64,000 bases of DNA, taken from assembly GCA_031385445.1 (NCBI GenBank), contig JANNBM010000024.1:1-64000 (forward strand). The letters are read 5' to 3'. Positions 51,232 through 58,775 of this stretch are shown here, piece after piece. Numbering within the stretch: position 1 is the stretch's first letter; every line of letters begins with the position of its first letter. The notes below the pieces were generated by a model. The model worked only from the letters and a program-made list of their open reading frames with translations, made no database searches and had not been told where the DNA came from. The translations under genes were made by a program, and so were the position numbers. This DNA is from CAIYZT01 sp031385445. Its GTDB lineage: Bacteria; Pseudomonadota; Alphaproteobacteria; Rhodobacterales; Rhodobacteraceae.

Positions 51232-51936
51232 TCAAATCATCCGGATCAGGTCCTTGCCGACCGCCAGCATATAGCCCTTCCGCGCGATGGTTTTAACGAG
51301 CAGCTCGCTGACCAGCTGATTGCCCAGCGAATCGCGCAAGCGCTTCACCCGTGTTGCGCCCGCCGCCTCATCGCAGTCTACCGCGTTGCGCCCCGAAATC
51401 ACCGCTTCCAGCTGCGCCCCGGTCAGCACCTCGTCGTCCATCCGTGCTTCGGCCAGAACCGCCAGCGTTTCAAGCGCCGCCTCGGTCAACGCAAATTCCA
51501 GATCGTTGATGTAAACCACCCGCGCCTCGCGGCTGATCACCATCGACGACACCGTGATCCCCGACCGCTGAATCGCCGAAATCCGCCGGTTCAGCGCGAT
51601 GATGGTGATCAAAAACACCATTGCCGCCAGCAACAGCGCGGTCGCGAACACCAAGAGGACGAAGATCACGACACGGTAACTTTGCAGCACCTCGGAAAAC
51701 GAGGTGCCGGTCTGCGCCAAAATTTCGAGCAACTTGAGTTCAGCCGCCGTGGTCAGATCATCATTCTCGGCGAAAATCTGTTCGACCCGCGCGTTGAACG
51801 CATTGGCATCCGGCAGGTTCAGAAACAAAAACACCGCTGCCGCCAAAAGGATCAGGACGATTGCAGCGATGCCATAATTTACAACGCGGTTGCCCGCCTT
51901 GAGACTGTCAGTAACGGAGGAAGTAGGCTCCGGCAC
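51232..51936 (-). CDS. Membrane-anchored protein with C-terminal winged-helix domain
   Basis: The 234-residue protein (GTG 51936, behind AAAGGAAAGA) has two hydrophobic helices (about 21-41 and 89-115), a 45-residue loop between them and a C-terminal domain (138-228) resembling an OmpR-type DNA-binding winged helix: FALTEAALETLAVLAEA, then DSLGNQLVSELLVKTIARKGYMLAV. Two N-terminal TMs put both termini in the cytoplasm, so the wHTH could bind DNA at the membrane. This is the reverse order of ToxR/CadC. Function inferred only. Confidence 0.75.
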   Translation of the reverse strand: MPEPTSSVTDSLKAGNRVVNYGIAAIVLILLAAAVFLFLNLPDANAFNARVEQIFAENDDLTTAAELKLLEILAQTGTSFSEVLQSYRVVIFVLLVFATALLLAAMVFLITIIALNRRISAIQRSGITVSSMVISREARVVYINDLEFALTEAALETLAVLAEARMDDEVLTGAQLEAVISGRNAVDCDEAAGATRVKRLRDSLGNQLVSELLVKTIARKGYMLAVGKDLIRMI

Positions 51937-52195
51937 TCTCTTTCCTTTCGTCCAAACCCTCGGGCCCGAAGAACCCGATAATCTTGATCAGCGTCCAGCC
52001 GTCGGTGCCAAGTCGTGGCTCCAGATCGGCGCGGGCCGCCTTTTTGTCATTGCAAAGATCATCCGTTATCTGCGCCACACCATAAGAGAAGCGCAAAGGA
52101 TCATCCTGCTTTGCCTTGTAATCAAGATAGCAGTCTGCCCGCGCTGGCAAGGCCAGAGCAAGCAGGACCAGCAAAGATGTGAACAGGCGCACCAT
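51908..52195 (-). CDS. Small secreted protein of unknown function
   Basis: The 95-residue protein begins with a strong signal peptide (FTSLLVLLALALPARA) and a mature part of about 75 residues with two cysteines (ADCYLDYKAKQ and DDLCNDKKAA) that may form a disulfide. It contains FSYGVAQITDD and ends GPEGLDERKESAGAYFLRY. I do not recognise the family. Its stop lies 29 bases inside the start region of the membrane winged-helix gene on the same strand, so the two genes are probably coupled. Confidence 0.7.
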   Translation of the reverse strand: MVRLFTSLLVLLALALPARADCYLDYKAKQDDPLRFSYGVAQITDDLCNDKKAARADLEPRLGTDGWTLIKIIGFFGPEGLDERKESAGAYFLRY

Positions 52196-52377
52196 CGGGG
52201 CCTCCTTTCGTTGTCTGCAATCTGCCCGTCTATCTGGCGATATACAATAACCGCCGCATAAACCCGGATTTGCTATCGCATAACATCCCCGCGTTATTGC
52301 GCGACTTGGCCCCCCGGCACCATCCTTGGCCCAAGATCAGCACATTCCAGCTGACACAAAAATAGAAGGAGGCAGAC

Positions 52378-52662
52378 ATGAAACTTGACCTGACCTACCA
52401 CGAGCAATTTCGTCCGACTTTCCCCACGGGCGGAAAACCGAAAGTGGGCCTGCTGCCCGGATTGACCGCCCTCACGATCATGGGGTTGGTGGGTCTGCTT
52501 TCGGTCCTGCCCGCCAAAGCCTCGGTCTATCCCGGCTTTGGCTGGGTGGAGGCCACCGGAACCGTCGGCGCGCAGGCCGACAATCTGCGCACTGACGCCT
52601 GCAATATCGGCGCGGCGGTCGTCCAAGGCGTGGCGCCGATTTGCGTGATGATCCTGAGATAA
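52378..52662 (+). CDS. Small single-TM protein of unknown function
   Basis: The 94-residue protein has a good ribosome-binding site (AAGGAGG, eight bases before ATG) and a membrane segment (about 27-48, LPGLTALTIMGLVGLLSVLPA). The C-terminal part (ATGTVGAQADNLRTDACNIGAAVV) has one or two cysteines. No known domain is visible. It lies between the secreted-protein gene on the other strand and rnhB, 54 bases upstream. Function unknown; it might affect the membrane winged-helix neighbour, which is speculation. Confidence 0.65.
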   Translation: MKLDLTYHEQFRPTFPTGGKPKVGLLPGLTALTIMGLVGLLSVLPAKASVYPGFGWVEATGTVGAQADNLRTDACNIGAAVVQGVAPICVMILR

Positions 52663-52716
52663 GATCCGCACTTGGCACTTGTCCGGCAGGTCCGCTCGGT
52701 GCAAAACCGCCGCACG

Positions 52717-53361
52717 ATGGCAGTCCCGAAACTCACCGCCGATTTCAGCTTTGAAACCGCCGCTTTCGCGCGGGGGTATCTGGTTGTCGCCGGGGTGGAC
52801 GAGGTTGGCCGCGGACCGCTTGCCGGGCCGGTCATGGCCGCCGCCGTCATTCTGAACCCCTCGTGCATCCCTCTCGGCCTCGCCGATTCCAAAACCCTGA
52901 CAGCGGCCCGCCGCGAAAGCCTGTTCATCGAAATCTCGGCCACCGCGCAGATCTCGCTCGGCTCTGCTTCGGTCGAGGAAATTGACCAGCTGAACATCCT
53001 GCGCGCCAGCCATCTGGCGATGGAGCGCGCCGTTGCGGGCCTGCCCCGCGCGCCGGATCATTTGCTGATCGACGGGAACCTGATCCCGCAAGCCTTGCGC
53101 GGCCGCGCCGAAGCGATCGTGAAGGGCGACGCCAAATCCCTGTCCATCGCCGCCGCCTCGATCATCGCCAAAGTCACGCGCGACCGGCTCATGGTGGATT
53201 TGGCGCAACAATACCCCGGTTACGGCTGGCAGGTGAACGCAGGCTATCCAACCCCGGCCCACCGCCAAGCGCTTCTAGATTTGGGCGTAACCGCCGTTCA
53301 TAGACGTTCGTTTCGCCCCGTCCACAACATCTTGTATCAAGACAAATCTGTAAGTGGTTGA
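52717..53361 (+). CDS. rnhB: Ribonuclease HII
   Basis: The 214-residue enzyme has the RNase HII motifs VAGVDEVGRGPLAGPV (catalytic Asp-Glu), LADSKTLTAARRE, LLIDGN (Asp) and KSLSIAAASIIAKVTRD with NAGYPTPAHRQAL near the end. It nicks 5' of single ribonucleotides in DNA for ribonucleotide excision repair. From ATG 52717 the length is usual; an upstream TTG is unlikely. The last codon overlaps the first GANTC site. Its neighbour ccrM starts 88 bases downstream, as in other alphaproteobacteria. Confidence 0.95.
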   Translation: MAVPKLTADFSFETAAFARGYLVVAGVDEVGRGPLAGPVMAAAVILNPSCIPLGLADSKTLTAARRESLFIEISATAQISLGSASVEEIDQLNILRASHLAMERAVAGLPRAPDHLLIDGNLIPQALRGRAEAIVKGDAKSLSIAAASIIAKVTRDRLMVDLAQQYPGYGWQVNAGYPTPAHRQALLDLGVTAVHRRSFRPVHNILYQDKSVSG

Positions 53362-53398
53362 TTCAATAAAGAATTTGACGGCGAATCAGCAATGACTC
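53360..53398 (+). promoter_or_regulatory. Three GANTC methylation sites upstream of ccrM
   Basis: GATTC (53360-53364), GAATC (53383-53387) and GACTC (53394-53398) lie within 39 bases, ending 51 bases before the ccrM ATG. GANTC is the CcrM target. In Caulobacter the ccrM promoter region itself contains GANTC sites that tie transcription to methylation state. A similar autoregulation is inferred here. Confidence 0.7.
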
Positions 53399-53449
53399 AT
53401 TCTGCATCCCATGGACGGCACACCAAGATGCCGCAGGACGAGGCAGAAT

Positions 53450-54574
53450 ATGGCGACCAAAACGACGATGGCAGAGGCGGTGACGCTTCCGCTGAACCAG
53501 ATCCTTGCAGGCGATTGCATCGCGGTGATGAACGCGCTTCCGGCGGGGTCTGTGGATCTTATCTTTGCCGACCCGCCCTATAATCTGCAATTGAAGGGCG
53601 ATCTTCACCGCCCCGACAATTCCAAGGTGGATGCGGTCGATGATCATTGGGACCAGTTTTCCAGCTTCGCCGCCTATGACAAATTCACCACCGAATGGCT
53701 GGCCGCTGCCAAGCGCCTCTTGAAACCCAACGGCGCGCTTTGGGTGATCGGCAGCTATCACAACATCTTTCGCGTTGGCGCCGCGCTGCAGGATCACGGC
53801 TTTTGGGTGCTGAACGATGTCATCTGGCGCAAATCGAACCCGATGCCGAATTTTCGCGGCAAACGGCTGACCAACGCCCATGAAACGCTGATCTGGGCCA
53901 GCCGGGATGAAAATGCGAAATACACCTTCAATTATGAAGCGTTGAAGGAGTTGAACGACGGTGTGCAAATGCGCTCTGATTGGGTGCTGCCACTTTGCAC
54001 CGGGCATGAACGGCTGAAGGATGAACACGGCGACAAAGCCCATCCGACACAAAAGCCCGAAAGCCTGCTGCACCGCATCATCATGGCCACCACCAATGTG
54101 GGCGATGTGATTTTGGACCCGTTCTTTGGCACCGGCACCACCGGCGCCGTGGCCAAGATGCTGGGCCGCGATTTCATCGGGATCGAGCGGGAAGAAGCCT
54201 ACCGCAGCGCTGCCGCGCAGCGCCTTGCCCGCGTGCGCCGCTTTGATGCCTCCGCGCTGGAAGTCACCGGATCAAAACGCAGCGAGCCGCGCGTGCCGTT
54301 CGGGCAAGTCGTGGAACGCGGCATGCTGCGGCCCGGCGAAGAGCTGTTTTCCATTGGCAACCGGTTCAAGGTCAAGGTCCGTGCCGATGGCACCTTGATC
54401 GGCAATGACGTGAAAGGCTCGATCCATCAGGTCGGTGCCGCGCTGGAAGGTGCGCCGTCCTGCAACGGCTGGACCTATTGGCATTTCAAACGGGACGGAA
54501 AAATGGTGCCGATCGACCTTTTGCGCCAACAGATCCGCGCCGAAATGGAAGCGGACGGCGCCAAACCGCACTAG
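53450..54574 (+). CDS. ccrM: Cell-cycle-regulated DNA adenine methyltransferase CcrM
   Basis: The 374-residue beta-class N6-adenine methyltransferase (ATG 53450) has motif IV DPPYNL (41-46) and motif I DPFFGTGTTGAVA (about 223-235), with the long C-terminal extension (HQVGAALEGAPSCNGWTYWHF) specific to CcrM. It methylates GANTC and helps time DNA replication and the CtrA/DnaA circuit. An upstream ATG at 53411 is less likely. Three GANTC sites precede it, and a strong terminator follows the stop. The operon partner rnhB is upstream. Confidence 0.96.
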   Translation: MATKTTMAEAVTLPLNQILAGDCIAVMNALPAGSVDLIFADPPYNLQLKGDLHRPDNSKVDAVDDHWDQFSSFAAYDKFTTEWLAAAKRLLKPNGALWVIGSYHNIFRVGAALQDHGFWVLNDVIWRKSNPMPNFRGKRLTNAHETLIWASRDENAKYTFNYEALKELNDGVQMRSDWVLPLCTGHERLKDEHGDKAHPTQKPESLLHRIIMATTNVGDVILDPFFGTGTTGAVAKMLGRDFIGIEREEAYRSAAAQRLARVRRFDASALEVTGSKRSEPRVPFGQVVERGMLRPGEELFSIGNRFKVKVRADGTLIGNDVKGSIHQVGAALEGAPSCNGWTYWHFKRDGKMVPIDLLRQQIRAEMEADGAKPH

Positions 54575-54624
54575 CCCCCCCCTTCAAAGTTTACGCCGTG
54601 CCATGGTCCGCCTGCGGCACCACT

Positions 54625-54655
54625 GCCCCGCCATGTTCGCATGGCGGGGCCTTTT
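54625..54655 (+). terminator. Rho-independent terminator after ccrM
   Basis: GCCCCGCCATG and CATGGCGGGGC form a perfect 11-bp stem capped by TTCG, followed by CTTTT. Confidence 0.93.
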
Positions 54656-54725
54656 CGCATACCCCCCCTTTTCCTTGCCCGATCTCGGCCGTTTGGACTC
54701 TGTTGCAAGGCCCGGCACTTAACCC

Positions 54726-55648
54726 ATGACAAACGGCCTTGTTTTCCATCCACTTTACCTGCGGCACAACACCGGCAACGCCGCGATGTCTATCCGTCCC
54801 GCCTGTCGGTCCAACCGGGCGAGCAAGCCGAAAACCCGGAAACCAAGCGCCGGATGAAAAATCTGCTCGGCGTTTCGGGCCTGTCGCACCGTCTGATCGC
54901 CCTCAAACTCCGCCCCGCCACCGAAGAACTCGCCCGCTTTCGCGCCCGCGCCCAGATCGCCCAGATCAAGGCGATGAGCGATAATGGCGGCGATGCCAGC
55001 GCGTTGCCCCCCCTTTGGCGCGATTGTGGCGACAGGGGCGGCGCGGCGCTGTCACCAACGCCTTCGCGCTGATCCGCCCGCCCGGCCATCACGCGCTTGT
55101 CGATCTGGGCATGGGGTTTTGCCTCTTTGCCAACGCAGTGATCGCCGTCCATGACGGCCGCGCGGTCCACGGCCTTGGCCGTTTCGCCGGCGTCAATCGG
55201 GATGATCACCGCGGCAACGAAACGCAAGCCGCGTTCCATGACAATCCCCAAACCCTGACCATTTCGCGGTACGGCGACACGCTGCTTCCCGCCAACTTCG
55301 GCAGATTGGCCGAGCGCGGCACGGGCGCAGGGACCGCTGCAACCTGCACATCCCCCTTCCCCCCCCCGGCAGCGGCGACGCCGCTTTTCTGAAGGCGATC
55401 CGCCGCGTGGTTCAGTCTGCAGGGCGGATCATGATGACCCACGAGGGCGCCTTTCCGGCGCAATACATGCCCAATTGCGGGCTGGCCGTGCTGGACACCT
55501 CAGCGGCATTTCCAGCGGCGTCGCGGGCCCGTTTACAGATCTGCGGCTGGACCATAGCTATCAGGCCCGGCAACCTTTTCGATCAGCGGTGATCAATGCG
55601 GCGGCGGAAACGGTGGCGGGTGGGGGGCAGGGCGGCACTGGGGCCTGA
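54726..55648 (+). pseudogene. Decayed class II histone-deacetylase-family gene
   Basis: The remnant begins at ATG 54726 (NGLVFHPLYLRH) and ends in a frame reading LDHSYQARQPFRSAVIN to TGA 55646. Pieces of the HDAC/acetylpolyamine amidohydrolase family appear in three frames: LLGVSGLSHRLIALKLRP, AQIKAMSDNGGDASAL, RPPGHHALVDLGMGFCLFANAV and GRIMMTHEG. There are at least three frameshifts and a deletion of the zinc-loop region near 55410. The DxH metal site is changed (NRDDHRGNE). It is clearly dead, directly after the ccrM terminator. Confidence 0.85.
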
Positions 55649-55690
55649 CTTCAAGCGGAAAGCCTTGGCACTGCCGAGCATCACCGCGCC

Positions 55691-56170
55691 TCAGCCCCTC
55701 CGCGCGGCTTCGATGGTGGCCACGTCGATCTTGCCCATCTGCATCATCGCCGCAAAGGCGCGGGCCGCCTGATCGCCGCCTGCCGCCATGGCCTCCGACA
55801 AAGTGCGCGGCGTGATCTGCCAGGATACGCCCCACTTGTCCTTGCACCAGCCGCAGAAGCTTTCCATCCCGCCATTGCCAACGATCGCATTCCAGTACCG
55901 GTCTGTTTCCGCTTGATCCTCCGTCATGATCTGAAAAGAAAACGCCTCACTTTGCTTAAAAGCCGACCCGCCGTTCAGCCCAAGACAGGCCACGCCGCAA
56001 ACCGTAAATTCCACGGTCAAAACCGCGCCTTCCTTGCTGGATGGATTGTCGAGCGGCGCCCGCATCACCGCGCCGACCGCGCTTTGCGGGAACACTTGCG
56101 CATAAAACCGCGCTGCCGCCTCGGCCTCGGTGTCATACCAGATGCAAATCGTATTTTTCGCAGAAGCCAT
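55691..56170 (-). CDS. PhnB/3-demethylubiquinone-methyltransferase-like VOC protein
   Basis: The 159-residue protein (ATG 56170, behind GGAGGGGG) has the PhnB-type VOC pattern: ICIWYDTEAEAAARFYAQVFPQSAVG, VLTVEFTVCGVACLGLNGG, and WCKDKWGVSWQITPRTLSEAM. This subgroup was once annotated as 3-demethylubiquinone-9 methyltransferase, but it lacks a SAM site and its function is open. It is divergent from the HDAC pseudogene and stands near no related gene. Confidence 0.83.
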   Translation of the reverse strand: MASAKNTICIWYDTEAEAAARFYAQVFPQSAVGAVMRAPLDNPSSKEGAVLTVEFTVCGVACLGLNGGSAFKQSEAFSFQIMTEDQAETDRYWNAIVGNGGMESFCGWCKDKWGVSWQITPRTLSEAMAAGGDQAARAFAAMMQMGKIDVATIEAARRG

Positions 56171-56319
56171 CTTGCCCCCTCCCGACATGCGCCGCACAAG
56201 ACGCGCGCTCGCTACAACCCGCAGGCCATCCCACGACTGGTGGGAGTGCGCCCGATCACTTTGGGGCGTTTTTTGTCCGTGTGTTTTGGATCCGCATCAT
56301 GGCGCGCCTCTCGCCCTCT

Positions 56320-56595
56320 TCAGTCGTTGATGTCCTTGTGCCAGATCTTCACCTGCCCCTCGCGCACCCCCATGAACCGCCGCAGGCACAGCCAGGCCAG
56401 AACCGAGATCACTGCGAAGACCATCAGCATCGCCGGCGGTCCGCCGATCAGCACGCCAACGCCGATCAGAATCCCGATGCAAACCGCGCCGATAGCGAAG
56501 CCCAAAAAGATGAATCCCGGCACCAACACTTCCAAAACGCCAAGCGCAAAGCCCGCGACGATCCAGACCCACCAAAGATCAAACATGGCCATCAT
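56320..56595 (-). CDS. NfeD-like small membrane protein
   Basis: The 91-residue protein has two or three hydrophobic segments (WWVWIVAGFALGVLEVLVPG; FIFLGFAIGAVCIGILIGVG; a third to about 75) and no OB-fold domain, so it is the short NfeD-like membrane partner. NfeD proteins act with SPFH proteins at the membrane. The ATG at 56595 overlaps the SPFH gene's stop (ATGA), and the SPFH gene is upstream on the same strand. An operon is certain in layout; the function is inferred from the partner. Confidence 0.8.
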   Translation of the reverse strand: MMAMFDLWWVWIVAGFALGVLEVLVPGFIFLGFAIGAVCIGILIGVGVLIGGPPAMLMVFAVISVLAWLCLRRFMGVREGQVKIWHKDIND

Positions 56596-57473
56596 CCCCG
56601 CCCTTTGAGCATCTTGAACGCGTCGCCAAACGCTTCAAGCGCTTGCGTCGGCACCAGGATCATCTGCTTGCCGTCGCCCGACCCCACCTTGGTCAGCGCC
56701 TCAACCTGCTTCAGCGCCAACTGGTATTGCACCGCTTCAATCCCGCTCGCCTGAATGGCCGCCGCAATCGCCGTGGTGGCGTAGGCCTCGGCGTCCGCCG
56801 TGATCCGCTTGGCCTTGGCCTGCTGCTCGGCCGCGTACAGATCAGCGTCCGCCGACAGCTCCACCGATCGCCGATTGCCCTCCGCCTCCGTCACCTGCGC
56901 CCGACGCGCCCGCTCGGCATTCAGCTGCTGCAGCATCGCCATCCGGGTCTGCTCGTCCAGCGATACATCCAGCAGTTCCGCCCGCGTCACCTCGATCCCC
57001 CAGTCCTCGACCATCACCGCAACCTGCTCGCGCACCTTGAAGATCAGCTCGGTCCGGTTCGACTGCACCTGATCCAGCTCCAGCTTGCCAATCTCAGACC
57101 GCACGATCCCTGCCACCGTCGTCGCGATCGCGCCGTCGACTTCGCGGATCCGGTACACCGTCTTTTCCGGCTCGATGATGCGGTAAAACACGCTCGTCTC
57201 GACCTTCACCAGCACGTTATCGGCCGTAATCGCGTCTTGATGCGCGTTCGGCAACTGGCGTTCTAGCACGGAAATCTTGTGCCGGACCCGGTCCAGAAAC
57301 GGCACGATAAAGTTGATCCCCGGCCCAAGAACCGACCGCAGCCGCCCAAACCGTTCGACCACAAACTTCTCGGACTGCGGCACGATCCGCACCCCCAGGA
57401 AAATGCACAAAATGATAAAGGCCGCGATGGCCAAAAAGACTGCGTTCCCGCCCATGATCTGTCCAATCGTCAT
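56592..57473 (-). CDS. SPFH/stomatin-family membrane protein (QmcA/paraslipin type)
   Basis: From ATG 57473 the 293-residue protein has one N-terminal membrane helix (FLAIAAFIILCIFLGVRI) and the SPFH domain: PQSEKFVVERFGRLRSVLGPG, QDAITADNVLVKVETSVFYRI, and DWGIEVTRAELLDVSLDE, followed by a long helical stretch rich in Ala and Glu. Such proteins form large rings at the inner membrane and influence proteases or membrane domains. It is coupled to the NfeD-like gene. The reading frame upstream of 57473 has no family support. Confidence 0.92.
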   Translation of the reverse strand: MTIGQIMGGNAVFLAIAAFIILCIFLGVRIVPQSEKFVVERFGRLRSVLGPGINFIVPFLDRVRHKISVLERQLPNAHQDAITADNVLVKVETSVFYRIIEPEKTVYRIREVDGAIATTVAGIVRSEIGKLELDQVQSNRTELIFKVREQVAVMVEDWGIEVTRAELLDVSLDEQTRMAMLQQLNAERARRAQVTEAEGNRRSVELSADADLYAAEQQAKAKRITADAEAYATTAIAAAIQASGIEAVQYQLALKQVEALTKVGSGDGKQMILVPTQALEAFGDAFKMLKGRG

Positions 57474-57699
57474 CGCAAACCCTCCGTCAAAATCCCTCTT
57501 GTAACATGGCCCCTCCCTGCCGCGTTCGCAAGCCCAACGCGCCGAGCCCCCCCAACCCCCACCCCCGAGTGCCGACGGGTGCGGCAATCCTTCATCGCCG
57601 TTGCACCCAAAGCCTGAAGTGCGCGGCCTCTGCCCGATTGCGCTGCGCCGTGCGTGCGGGTATTTTGCGGCAGGGATGAAGTTTGAAGAGAGCGGGCAG
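57474..57699. other. Spacer between the SPFH gene and the COG4280-type gene
   Basis: No gene is supported in these 226 bases. It is divergent promoter DNA for the SPFH/NfeD operon and the COG4280-type gene, with a C-rich stretch near 57545-57575. Confidence 0.4.
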
Positions 57700-58446
57700 A
57701 TGTTAGACTGGTCCACCGCAGCCCCCGCTATTGGTGCTGCATTTCTGGCATCCGTGGTCGAAGTGGTGGAGGCGTTTACCATCGTGCTCGTCGTTGCCAC
57801 CCTGCGCGGCTGGCGTCCGGCGATCGTGGGAACCGGGGCCGCGCTGGCAACGCTTACTGCGGTGGTCGTCGTCCTTGGGCCGCTGATGAACCGGGTGCCA
57901 GTGCCGGTTTTGCAACTTTTTATCGGGGTGCTTTCGCTTTTATTCGGCATCGGCTGGCTGCGCAAGGCGGCGCTGCGGGCGGGGGGTGTTTTGCCGCTGC
58001 ATGACGAAGACGCGGCTTTTGCCAGACAAAGCGCGCTGTTGGGCGCCGAGGTTCAGCGGGCGAAGGCCGCGCAGGATTGGATCGCCGGGATAGCAGCCTT
58101 CAAGGCGGTGCTGCTGGAGGGGCTGGAGGTGGTCTTTATCGTCATCGCGGTGGGCGCGGGCCGGGGCATGCTGGTGCCGGCCAGCCTTGGGGCGCTTGCC
58201 GCCTGCGCGCTGGTGCTGGGGATCGGGGCAGCGGCGCACCGGCCCTTGTCGCGGGTGCCCGAGAACCGCTTGAAATTCGCGGTTGGCGTCATGCTGTCGT
58301 CGTTTGGCGTGTTCTGGACCGGCGAGGGGCTTGGCGTGGCGTGGCCGGGGCAGGATCTGGCGCTGCTGGTCTTTGCCGCGCTGTTCCTGGGTGCGGGTCT
58401 GGTGGCCGCACGCATGGTGCGGCCAGACGTGGAGGCGTTTACATGA
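57700..58446 (+). CDS. COG4280-type polytopic membrane protein
   Basis: From ATG 57700 (57676 is an alternative) the 248-residue protein has about six hydrophobic segments. Two conserved segments each carry a Glu pair: ASVVEVVEAFTIVL in the first helix and AVLLEGLEVVFIVIAVG in the fourth, reminiscent of the E-x-x-E motif of iron permease Ftr1. Metal transport is possible but unproven. Its TGA overlaps the ATG of the next small membrane protein (ATGA), so they form an operon. Confidence 0.75.
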   Translation: MLDWSTAAPAIGAAFLASVVEVVEAFTIVLVVATLRGWRPAIVGTGAALATLTAVVVVLGPLMNRVPVPVLQLFIGVLSLLFGIGWLRKAALRAGGVLPLHDEDAAFARQSALLGAEVQRAKAAQDWIAGIAAFKAVLLEGLEVVFIVIAVGAGRGMLVPASLGALAACALVLGIGAAAHRPLSRVPENRLKFAVGVMLSSFGVFWTGEGLGVAWPGQDLALLVFAALFLGAGLVAARMVRPDVEAFT

Positions 58447-58685
58447 GCATTTCAAAGGATATCTGGGGCGAGTTGACCAAGATGTTTGTCAGCGACGCGC
58501 GCGTGACGGGCTTCATTCTGGCCTTGGTGGCGGTGACGGCGGCACTATGTTTTGGCACCGACCTGCCGCCCTTGTTCGCCGGGGCGTTTCTGCTGTGCGG
58601 CAGTCTGTCTATTCTTGTCCTTGGCGTGCGCGCCGAGGCGCGTCGCCGTTTGGCGGCAAAGGGCAGAGCCCCGGATAAAATCTGA
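58443..58685 (+). CDS. Small two-TM protein coupled to the COG4280-type gene
   Basis: The 80-residue protein starts at ATG 58443, overlapping the previous stop, and has two hydrophobic helices (TGFILALVAVTAALCFG and FAGAFLLCGSLSILVLGV) followed by a basic tail. It shows no known domain. The four-base overlap means translational coupling, and the tail suggests it sits in the inner membrane with the C-terminus in the cytoplasm. It may be a subunit of the COG4280-type carrier. Confidence 0.75.
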   Translation: MSISKDIWGELTKMFVSDARVTGFILALVAVTAALCFGTDLPPLFAGAFLLCGSLSILVLGVRAEARRRLAAKGRAPDKI

Positions 58686-58775
58686 GCGAGCCTGCGGCGC
58701 AGATCTTGTCGCCAACGGAATCGTTTTGTCGCCTATAAGCCTGCGGTCGCTGCGGCCATAAGTCAAAGCTGGCCC

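Noticed and set aside
53304..53320. Second LexA-like box near the end of rnhB
   Set aside because: GTTC-ATAGAC-GTTC has six bases between half-sites, not seven, and lies in coding sequence.
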